The notes below the pieces were generated by a model. It was not told the origin of the DNA, searched no databases, and was given only the letters and a program-made list of their open reading frames with translations. Source: Sphingomonadales bacterium (lineage in GTDB: Bacteria; Pseudomonadota; Alphaproteobacteria; Sphingomonadales; Sphingomonadaceae). From it: a stretch of 32,659 nt of DNA. Position numbers and translations under genes: made by a program. The stretch is taken from NCBI GenBank assembly GCA_027486895.1, contig JAIXOE010000061.1:1-32659 (forward strand), given 5' to 3'. Of this stretch, positions 15,309 through 22,247 are shown in pieces (position 1 is the first letter of the stretch; every line of letters begins with the position of its first letter).

Positions 15309-16579
15309 TGCCTGATCGGTTGAATGACAGCTATTATCGATCGGCTGCTAATGCGTGGGAAACGCAGCCTACACTGGACTCCGGTTTGGACTGCGACGTC
15401 GTTGTCATTGGCGGCGGCTTTACTGGATTGTCAGCCGCTTTAGCGTGCGCCGAAAAAGGCCTGTTTGTCATATTGCTTGAGGCCCAGACTATAGGTTTCG
15501 GCGCATCGGGCCGCAATGGCGGGCAGCTTATTCCGGGGCTTCGTTGGTCGATGCGTGAAATAGACGAGGAGTTTGGTCGCGAGCGGGCAAAAGCCATATT
15601 CGATTTGGCATGGGGCGCAGGTGCGCGCGTGCATGACCGTATCGTCAAGCATGATATCCAATGCGATCTGAAATCCGGCCATTTGGAAGCCGCCTACAAG
15701 CCGGGGCATTTCGAAGATATGCAGCGCGAGGCAGAATTCTTGTCACGCGAATTTGGCTGGGATTCAGTCGAAGTTGTCGCACCTGCCGACATAGGCAGAC
15801 ACATCAACGGAGGTGACTATCACGGCGGCCTTTATGAAACCAAAGGCGGGCATTTCCATCCGTTGAACTATGCGCTTGGACTAGCAAAAGCTGCGCTGGC
15901 GGCAGGTGTTTTGATATTCGAAAATACCGCTGCGCAAAGGCAGTTGGATAGAGGAACCTATGTCGAGATACAGGCCGGGGCAGGATCGCTGACTGCCAAT
16001 CAGATTATCATTGCGACTGATAACTGGACGGGCGATATCGCGCCGGAACTGAGCAGCTACACCGTCCCGATCATGAACTATAACATCGCGACGGCGCCGC
16101 TGCCCGATGCAGACCAGCTTTTGCCAAGCGATGCAGCGGTTGCGGACAGCAGGTTTGTTTTAAATTATTTCCGCTTAAGCGCTGACAAACGCCTGATTTT
16201 TGGTGGCGGTGAGAAATATGTCCAGAGGCCGCCGGCCGACATTGCGGGATTTGTCCGAAAGCATATGGCGGAGGTCTTTCCCTCGCTGGCCCGGACAACT
16301 ATCGATTATGCATGGGGTGGTGCAGTGGGTGTAACGATGAACCGGCTGCCGCATATGGGGCGCAAAGGGAATGTTTTTTATGCGCACGGCTTTTCAGGCC
16401 ACGGCGCATTGGTGACAACGGTTGCTGGCGAGTTGATGGCTGAGGCGGTGGTTGGCACGATGGAGCAGTTCGACGTCTTTGCCAGCCTGCCGCACAGCCG
16501 CTTTCCCGGTGGAAAATGGCTGGCCCGACCGCTCGCGACACTTGGACTGCTCTATTACGCGATGCGAGACCGGTTGTGA
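15308..16579 (+). CDS. puuB: FAD-dependent amine oxidase (gamma-glutamylputrescine oxidase-like)
   Basis: A 423-residue DAO/PuuB-type flavoprotein. The N-terminal dinucleotide-binding motif is DVVVIGGGFTGLSAAL, followed by LLEAQTIGFGASGRNGGQL, the second FAD-contact motif, which is highly typical of PuuB and glycine-oxidase relatives. Near the C-terminus, GVTMNRLPHMGR and FYAHGFSGHGALVTTVAGEL form the conserved FAD-binding end. It would oxidise the gamma-glutamylated amine made by the preceding ligase to an aldehyde, with release of hydrogen peroxide and an amine or ammonia. It begins on the A of the ligase stop codon. The product specificity is taken from the cluster. Confidence 0.88.
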   Translation: MPDRLNDSYYRSAANAWETQPTLDSGLDCDVVVIGGGFTGLSAALACAEKGLFVILLEAQTIGFGASGRNGGQLIPGLRWSMREIDEEFGRERAKAIFDLAWGAGARVHDRIVKHDIQCDLKSGHLEAAYKPGHFEDMQREAEFLSREFGWDSVEVVAPADIGRHINGGDYHGGLYETKGGHFHPLNYALGLAKAALAAGVLIFENTAAQRQLDRGTYVEIQAGAGSLTANQIIIATDNWTGDIAPELSSYTVPIMNYNIATAPLPDADQLLPSDAAVADSRFVLNYFRLSADKRLIFGGGEKYVQRPPADIAGFVRKHMAEVFPSLARTTIDYAWGGAVGVTMNRLPHMGRKGNVFYAHGFSGHGALVTTVAGELMAEAVVGTMEQFDVFASLPHSRFPGGKWLARPLATLGLLYYAMRDRL

Positions 16580-17922
16580 TTGCACGGGCCGCGATCGAGG
16601 TGATGCGCGCGCGTGAGGTCGCGCGGTTCATCGCAGCGAACCCTAAGTCGCATGCGCAGTCCAAAGCGTCGACAGGCTGGTTTCAGGGCGTTCCATTCCA
16701 CTGGATGCTGGATTGGTCGAGTCCGTTTCCCATCGTCGCCCAAAGCGCCAAGGGCGCAACGCTCACCAGCATCGACGGACAAGTGTTTGACGATTTTTGC
16801 CTTGGCGATACCGCCAGCATGTTTGGCCATTCGCCGCAGCCATTGGTCGATGCGCTAACCGAGCAGGCCGGGCAGGGGCTGAGCTATATGCTCCCCACGT
16901 CAAAGGGCGCTGATGTCGGCGATATGCTCGCTGCGATGTTCGGGCTGCCGCAATGGCAAGTCACGACCACGGCAAGCGAGGCAAACCGCGCCGTCATTCG
17001 CTGGTGTCGTGGGCTAACGGGGCGCGACAAGATTTTGATCTTCAATGGCTGTTATCATGGCGCGGTCGATGACGTTTTCGTTGACCTGCGCAATGGCCAA
17101 GCGGTCAACCGGCCAAGCCTGATCGGGCAGGTGCAGGATTTGCTGCCGACCACGGTTGCAATCGAGTTTAACGATGTTGACGCGTTGGCTGCCGCGTTGC
17201 GTGCCAGCGACATCGCGTGCGTGCTCGCTGAACCACTCATGACCAATATCGGTATGGTGCGAGACGCGCCGGGCTTTCTGGACACGTTGCGTCAGCTGTG
17301 TGACGAAACAGGAACGATCTTGGTACTTGATGAAACCCACACGATCTCGTCGGGCTATGGCGGGCACAGCAATGCACACGGGCCAAAGCCCGACATCATG
17401 GTCGTGGGCAAATCCATCGGCGGTGGCGTGCCGTGTGCGGTGTATGGTTTCACGGCCGAGATTGCGGAAAAGATGGCGGCACTGAACCAGTCGCGCCCGC
17501 CGGGCCATAGCGGCATTGGCACGACATTGTCTGCCAACGCGCTTGCTATCTCGGCTATGCACGCGATGTTGAGGCACGTCATTACGCGTGATGCCTATGC
17601 GCATATGCTATCGACGGCTAACCGGCTGGTATCGCAATTGACCGCCGTTATCACCGCGCATGACCTTGACTGGCACGTCAGTCACGTCGGTGCCCGCGTT
17701 GAAATGATCTGCTCTGCTGCGCCGCCGCTTAACGGAAGCGAAGCGCGTGCCGCAATGGACCATGCCTTGGAAAGTGCGGTTCATCTGTACCTGGCCAACC
17801 GCGGCATTTTGTTGGCGCCCTTTCATAATATGATGCTCGTCAGCCCCGTGACAGCGCCGGCGCAAGTCGACCGGTTGGCGTTTGAGTTGAACAATGCGCT
17901 GACTGAGCTACAAGCGTTTTGA
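16576..17922 (+). CDS. Class III PLP-dependent aminotransferase (glutamate-1-semialdehyde aminomutase-like)
   Basis: About 448 residues, fold-type I class III. Visible features are TTTASEANRAVIRWCRGLTG (start of the cofactor phosphate-binding region), NGCYHG (aromatic residue stacking on PLP), LVLDETHTISSGYGG (the Asp that contacts the PLP ring nitrogen, with DETH instead of the more common DEV), and VVGKSIGGGVP containing the Schiff-base Lys. A GTG at 16576 is chosen since it overlaps the oxidase stop (GTGA); an ATG at 16603 is also possible, and an ATG at 16516 would overlap the oxidase by 64 bases. In this cluster it likely transaminates a polyamine-derived amine or aldehyde such as putrescine or GABA. 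Substrate is inferred. Confidence 0.82.
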   Translation: MIARAAIEVMRAREVARFIAANPKSHAQSKASTGWFQGVPFHWMLDWSSPFPIVAQSAKGATLTSIDGQVFDDFCLGDTASMFGHSPQPLVDALTEQAGQGLSYMLPTSKGADVGDMLAAMFGLPQWQVTTTASEANRAVIRWCRGLTGRDKILIFNGCYHGAVDDVFVDLRNGQAVNRPSLIGQVQDLLPTTVAIEFNDVDALAAALRASDIACVLAEPLMTNIGMVRDAPGFLDTLRQLCDETGTILVLDETHTISSGYGGHSNAHGPKPDIMVVGKSIGGGVPCAVYGFTAEIAEKMAALNQSRPPGHSGIGTTLSANALAISAMHAMLRHVITRDAYAHMLSTANRLVSQLTAVITAHDLDWHVSHVGARVEMICSAAPPLNGSEARAAMDHALESAVHLYLANRGILLAPFHNMMLVSPVTAPAQVDRLAFELNNALTELQAF

Positions 17923-17945
17923 ACCAGTTAAGCGAAAGTGAAGTC

Positions 17946-19349
17946 ATGACAATCAAGCGGGCCAAGTCATCTGCGACCATCGCGGCACGAAACGAGGCTG
18001 AAGCCTTTTTCGCTGCGAACCCCGATATTGACTCCGTCGAGATGATTTACACTGATATGGGCGGCGTCCCGCGCGGCAAACGGCTTCGCCAGCATGAGGT
18101 GCTGTCCGTCTATGAAATTGGCCGCTTTTTCCCGGGCTCCATCACCGTGGTCGACATCACTGGACAAGATACGGTGGAGACAGGATTGGTCTGGGAGGAT
18201 GGCGACGCTGATCGGTCAATGAAACCAATTCCCGGCACACTTGTGCGGACTCCATGGGCAGGGGACAACGCCGCGCAATTCATGGTCGATTTTTATGAGT
18301 TGGATGGCCAGCCGCATGATCTGGACTCGCGGCATGTGCTGGGTCTGGTGGTTGATCGTTTTGCAGAAATGGGCCTGACCCCCGCATTGGCGGTTGAGCT
18401 TGAGTTTTACCTGCTGGACCCAAAGCGTGCGCGTGATGGTTCCATTCGCCCCGCGCGTCCTGATTACAACCATGAAACGCCGCAAATGGTTGAGGTCTAT
18501 GGCCTGCGTGAGCTGGATGATTTCCGGCCATTCTTTGATGAGCTCTATGAGACCTGCGATGTTCAGGGGCTGCCTCTCGAATCCGCCATTTCCGAATTCG
18601 CGCCGGGGCAGTGCGAACTGACATTGCGTTACAAGCCCGACGTATTGCGGGCGTGCGATGATGCGATCATGTATAAACGTGTAGTGAAGGCTGTGGCGCA
18701 AGCGCACGGTCTGGAAGCGACTTTCATGGCCAAACCGTTCGCTGAACAAGCAGGCTCAGGCATGCATATTCACGTGTCGATGAACGACAGCGACGGGAAG
18801 AACCTATTCGCTTCGGACGATCCCGAAGGCACCCCAATGTTGCGTCATGCCATTGGTGGCATGATATCAGCTGTGGGCGATTGTTTTGCGCTGTTTGCGC
18901 CGCATGCCAACAGCTACCGCCGGTTCAAAGCGAACAGCTATGCGCCGGTCGCGCCGACATGGGGCGTCAACAACCGTACGGTATCGTTTCGCATACCCGC
19001 AGGCCCGCCCTCCAGCCGCCATGTTGAACATCGCGCCTGTGGAGCTGACGCAAACCCCTATCTGGCCGTAGCAGGCGTGCTCGCTGGTATTCACCATGGC
19101 ATCATTAATGAGATAGATCCCGGCCCAGCCGTCGTTGGCAATGGTTATGACCGCGATAGCTCCGGCGATGATAAGCCACCAAGCAACTGGTTTGCAGCCG
19201 TTGACCGCTTCCATGGTTCAAAGCTGATGCGCGAATATCTGGGTGAACGGTTTGTCGATATGTTCACGATCGTCAAACGCGTCGAACAGGACCGTTATTT
19301 CGGTCAGGTGCCTTCAATCGATTATGATTGGTATCTGCGAAACGCCTAA
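17946..19349 (+). CDS. Second gamma-glutamyl-amine ligase (glutamine synthetase-like)
   Basis: A 467-residue GS-superfamily protein, clearly divergent from the one at 13962. The catalytic motifs are AVELEFYLLD, ISEFAPGQCELTL (the classical GQxE-type block), GSGMHIHVSM, NSYRRFKANSYAP and EHRACGADANPYLA. The N-terminal domain again lacks the DGSS ammonium-site latch. It follows the aminotransferase by 23 bases (ATG at 17946); a TTG at 17919 would overlap the previous stop. Two ligases in one cluster suggest different amines, for example a diamine and a monoamine or spermidine, as in pseudomonad PauA sets. No gene for the aldehyde dehydrogenase or gamma-glutamyl hydrolase steps lies nearby. Confidence 0.85.
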   Translation: MTIKRAKSSATIAARNEAEAFFAANPDIDSVEMIYTDMGGVPRGKRLRQHEVLSVYEIGRFFPGSITVVDITGQDTVETGLVWEDGDADRSMKPIPGTLVRTPWAGDNAAQFMVDFYELDGQPHDLDSRHVLGLVVDRFAEMGLTPALAVELEFYLLDPKRARDGSIRPARPDYNHETPQMVEVYGLRELDDFRPFFDELYETCDVQGLPLESAISEFAPGQCELTLRYKPDVLRACDDAIMYKRVVKAVAQAHGLEATFMAKPFAEQAGSGMHIHVSMNDSDGKNLFASDDPEGTPMLRHAIGGMISAVGDCFALFAPHANSYRRFKANSYAPVAPTWGVNNRTVSFRIPAGPPSSRHVEHRACGADANPYLAVAGVLAGIHHGIINEIDPGPAVVGNGYDRDSSGDDKPPSNWFAAVDRFHGSKLMREYLGERFVDMFTIVKRVEQDRYFGQVPSIDYDWYLRNA

Positions 19350-19693
19350 CTTACGGCCGGAAAGCGAGCGAGGACATTCTCCATGACGGCGGGGTTGAGC
19401 AGCGTGTCGAACTCGCATCCCACCATGGTGCCATCGTTCCAGACAATTTTGGCCTGAAGCGCGTTCAGCCCTGGCAACGTCAGCCAGACTCGCGTGCCTG
19501 CGCTCATACCGGTCAAAGCTTCGCACGCCACACCCGACAGCGACAGATCCCGGACGATAACCGAAAAACCTGGGGAACCCGATGGCCGCATCGATGCTGG
19601 GATTTTTAACCGGACGCGCGGCGCACTGCGGTCTTCCTGTGCGGCATCTTCATATCGTTGGTAAGATTTAATCTGCGACGCTGATTCAACCAT
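19346..19693 (-). CDS. PilZ-domain protein (cyclic-di-GMP binding)
   Basis: A 115-residue single-domain PilZ protein. The c-di-GMP ligands are present: RSAPR (RxxxR) near residues 22-26 and DLSLSG (D/NxSxxG) about 25 residues further on, then the beta-barrel strands including VWLTLPGLNALQAKIVWND. No other domain, signal peptide or membrane segment is visible. Such stand-alone PilZ proteins relay c-di-GMP levels to motility, polysaccharide or surface processes through protein contacts. It converges on the second GS-like gene, with a 4-base stop overlap. Its start lies about 138 bases from the SRP RNA, from which it is divergent. Confidence 0.88.
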   Translation of the reverse strand: MVESASQIKSYQRYEDAAQEDRSAPRVRLKIPASMRPSGSPGFSVIVRDLSLSGVACEALTGMSAGTRVWLTLPGLNALQAKIVWNDGTMVGCEFDTLLNPAVMENVLARFPAVS

Positions 19694-19795
19694 GGCATTT
19701 GTTTCCGCTGTGAATGCGCGAGTTTATGGAATTGCGGTAAATGAATGGTTCGCCGGCAGGGTAAACGCGCCTTAACACATTCGTTTTCGCCCCAC

Positions 19796-19824
19796 TTGCA
19801 TTTAGCCGATGTCGCGGCCATATG
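19796..19824 (+). promoter_or_regulatory. Promoter of the SRP RNA gene
   Basis: TTGCAT (19796-19801) and CATATG (19819-19824) with a 17-base spacer. The expected transcription start, about 7 bases downstream, falls at 19831, which is exactly where the closing helix of the RNA begins. Confidence 0.65.
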
Positions 19825-19830
19825 CGGCGT

Positions 19831-19919
19831 GGGAGTCGGATGGACGTGGCACTCGCCAACCTGGTCAGATCCTGACGGAAGCAGCCACAACGAATTCGCT
19901 GCGGGTCATCCGGCTCCTA
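19831..19919 (+). ncRNA. ffs: Signal recognition particle RNA (4.5S RNA, small bacterial type)
   Basis: Contains the highly conserved Ffh-binding apical hairpin, GGTCAGATCC-TGAC-GGAAGCAGCC (about 19863-19886), which matches the bacterial SRP RNA domain IV consensus. The ends pair as an 11-bp closing helix, GGAGTCGGATG (19832-19842) with CATCCGGCTCC (19907-19917), including one G-U pair. A short T-run follows (TACTTTT) and would complete an intrinsic terminator. It assembles with Ffh and targets membrane proteins to the inner membrane. Location directly upstream of dnaX is common in alphaproteobacteria. Ends are estimated from pairing. Confidence 0.93.
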
Positions 19920-19981
19920 CTTTTCCCCGTCTTTTGTTTTAGAAGACTTCGACAAAGGTCGGTGACCGTCCTAACGTAACG

Positions 19982-21760
19982 ATGATGCCCGATTCCAATC
20001 GCCCAGAATTCGCCGACCGCGACCCGGATATGCCCGATGACGCTTTGGGACTTGGCTTGGATTTGCCGCCCGTAGCGACGCAGACCATTGCCACCGCTAC
20101 CCCACCGCCTTCAACACCTGCGCCCGCAGCCGCTCCGGCGAATACCGGTGGCGCTGCTTATCGCGTACTTGCGCGCAAGTACCGACCACAGACCTTTGCT
20201 GAACTTATCGGTCAGGATGCGATGGTCCAAACGCTGGGCAATGCGATTAAACGCGATCGTCTGGCGCATGCGTTTTTGATGACTGGCGTGCGCGGCGTGG
20301 GGAAAACCTCGACTGCGCGTCTGATTGCCAAAGCGCTTAACTGCATTGGTGCAGATGGGCAGGGCGGCCCGACGATTGATCCCTGTGGCACCTGCGAGCC
20401 ATGCGTTGCCATTGCAGAGGGCCGCCACATTGATGTCATCGAAATGGATGCCGCAAGCCACACCGGCGTTGATGACGTCCGCGAGATTATTGAGGCTGTG
20501 CGCTATTCCGCTGTTTCAGCGCGCTACAAAATCTACATCATCGACGAAGTCCACATGCTGTCGAAAAACGCGTTCAACGCTTTGCTGAAGACACTTGAGG
20601 AACCGCCGGGCCACGTCAAATTCCTGTTTGCGACGACCGAAGTGAATAAGGTCCCGATTACCGTATTGTCGCGATGCCAAAGGTTCGACCTTAAGCGTAT
20701 TTCCACAGCAAAACTGGCGGACCATTTTGCCGACATTGCAGCCAAAGAACATGTTGAGGCTGAGGTTGAGGCGCTGACTTTGGTCGCCCAAGCGGCCGAG
20801 GGTTCGGTACGCGACGGCCTATCTATACTCGACCAAGCCATTGCGCATGCCGATATGGAAGGCGATGGCAAGGTTACCGCTGCACAAGTGCGCGACATGC
20901 TTGGCCTGTCGGATCGCGGCGCAATTCGCCGGTTGTTCGGCCTGATATTGGCCGGTGATGCACAGGACATGCTGGCAGAAGCGCGCGGTCAGTATAATTT
21001 GGGCGTAGAGCCGCTTGCGATGTTCGCTGGGCTCTTGTCCGAAGTGCACCGGCTGACACTCGCAAAAGTGGGCGCTCCGCGGGATGGCGCGTTGGATGCC
21101 GACGCTGCTGCCGTGGTTGAGGAGCATGCTGACCGCTTGTCGTTTCCGGTCCTGCACCGCCTGTGGCAGTTGCTATTGAAGGGACAGGAAGAAGTAGCGC
21201 GCGCATCTGTGCCGCTTGATGCCGCTGACATGGCGCTGTTGCGCGTTATCCATGCCGCAACACTGCCCGATCCCGGTGAACTTGCCAAGATGATTGGGCA
21301 GGGCAACTTTGCCGCACCGCCGCCGGCCTTGGCACCGACGGGACTCGATATCCCGCAGTCTGCGACAGTGCAGTCGTTAATGCCGACCGATTTCAACGCG
21401 CTTTTGGATCGTTTGGCGCGCGAGGGTTTTGTCAGTCTTGAAATGACCCTGCGTGATGTTGTCCGCCTTGTTGAATATGCACCGCCTGTGTTGGCATATC
21501 AGTTGGCAGGACCAGTCGCGCCGGATTTTGTTGCGGAGCTGCGCGATGCTCTTGCGAAGGTTACTGGCACCCGCTGGGACGTAGAAGAGCGGGCTGGTGA
21601 GGCTGCGCCAAGCTTGTTCGAGCAAGAGCAAGCGAAAGCCGACGCTGAAAAACGCATAATATTGGAGTCACCTCTGGTCAAAGCAGCGTTTGCTGCGTTT
21701 CCTGAGGCGGAGCTGCTCGACAGCGACGAGAATGACATTAAATGGAGTAAGTCCGCATGA
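19982..21760 (+). CDS. dnaX: DNA polymerase III subunit tau (clamp loader)
   Basis: 592 residues. After a Pro/Ala-rich, probably disordered N-terminal stretch of about 58 residues comes YRVLARKYRPQTFAELIGQD, the DnaX/RFC opening. Walker A is GVRGVGKTS (102-110), zinc ligands are Cys121/135/138/141, Walker B is DEVH (188-191) and SRC is the arginine-finger sensor motif (230-232). The C-terminal part carries the tau region that contacts polymerase and helicase. I saw no A6-G type slippery run, so a gamma form by frameshifting is not supported. ATG at 19982 or the adjacent ATG at 19985 both possible. The gene starts 63 bases after the SRP RNA and overlaps ybaB by 4 bases. Confidence 0.96.
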   Translation: MMPDSNRPEFADRDPDMPDDALGLGLDLPPVATQTIATATPPPSTPAPAAAPANTGGAAYRVLARKYRPQTFAELIGQDAMVQTLGNAIKRDRLAHAFLMTGVRGVGKTSTARLIAKALNCIGADGQGGPTIDPCGTCEPCVAIAEGRHIDVIEMDAASHTGVDDVREIIEAVRYSAVSARYKIYIIDEVHMLSKNAFNALLKTLEEPPGHVKFLFATTEVNKVPITVLSRCQRFDLKRISTAKLADHFADIAAKEHVEAEVEALTLVAQAAEGSVRDGLSILDQAIAHADMEGDGKVTAAQVRDMLGLSDRGAIRRLFGLILAGDAQDMLAEARGQYNLGVEPLAMFAGLLSEVHRLTLAKVGAPRDGALDADAAAVVEEHADRLSFPVLHRLWQLLLKGQEEVARASVPLDAADMALLRVIHAATLPDPGELAKMIGQGNFAAPPPALAPTGLDIPQSATVQSLMPTDFNALLDRLAREGFVSLEMTLRDVVRLVEYAPPVLAYQLAGPVAPDFVAELRDALAKVTGTRWDVEERAGEAAPSLFEQEQAKADAEKRIILESPLVKAAFAAFPEAELLDSDENDIKWSKSA

Positions 21761-22092
21761 AAAGCATGGAAGACATGATCAAGGCAGCGCAAGAGGCGGC
21801 CCAAAGTATTCAGCAGCAGATGGAGCAGGCGCAGGCAACCCTCGACACCATTCACGTCGAAGGCATGTCTGGCGGCGGATTAGTCAAAGTCCGCGCAACG
21901 GCAAAAGGCCGCATCTTGAACGTCGCCATCGATGACAGCCTGATTGTCCCTGCCGACAAAACGATGCTCGAAGATCTAATTACCGCAGCATTTAATGACG
22001 CGCGCGAAAAGGCGGACGCGGCGAGCAATGCCGAAATGGGCAAGATGTCCAGCGGCCTTCCTTTGCCTCCCGGGTTCAAACTGCCGTTTTAA
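21757..22092 (+). CDS. ybaB: YbaB/EbfC nucleoid-associated protein
   Basis: A 111-residue YbaB/EbfC protein: an N-terminal helix rich in Gln/Glu (MEDMIKAAQEAAQSIQQQMEQAQ), then the conserved strand region VEGMSGGGLVKVRATAKGRILNVAID and a final helix (LITAAFNDAREKADA). The family forms tweezer-like dimers that bind DNA without strong specificity. Start ATG overlaps the dnaX stop (ATGA), the usual dnaX-ybaB coupling. In many bacteria recR follows; here lon follows after a promoter gap, so recR has moved elsewhere or is not linked. Confidence 0.95.
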   Translation: MKSMEDMIKAAQEAAQSIQQQMEQAQATLDTIHVEGMSGGGLVKVRATAKGRILNVAIDDSLIVPADKTMLEDLITAAFNDAREKADAASNAEMGKMSSGLPLPPGFKLPF

Positions 22093-22168
22093 GCCTGCCA
22101 TTATTGGCTCCGTTTTAATTTAAACTCGTTTTTTCCCCAGCAAATTGCGCTTTTGGGGTCCAGATGCA

Positions 22169-22196
22169 TTGAAAGCCTGCACAGAGCGCTCATATT
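22169..22196 (+). promoter_or_regulatory. Predicted lon promoter
   Basis: TTGAAA (22169-22174) and CATATT (22191-22196) with a 16-base spacer, about 50 bases before the lon ATG. The -35 element fits both the housekeeping sigma factor and the TTGAAA form of heat-shock sigma-32 promoters. Lon is usually a heat-shock gene, but sequence alone does not decide between them. Confidence 0.5.
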
Positions 22197-22247
22197 GTTT
22201 GGGAACGGGCGTGCCGCATTCTTGCGCGACACCCACTTGGAGTATCT

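Noticed and set aside
21620-21665. Programmed frameshift for a gamma form of DnaX
   Set aside because: Only short A-runs such as AAAAACG are present near the end, with no A6-G heptamer or following stem.
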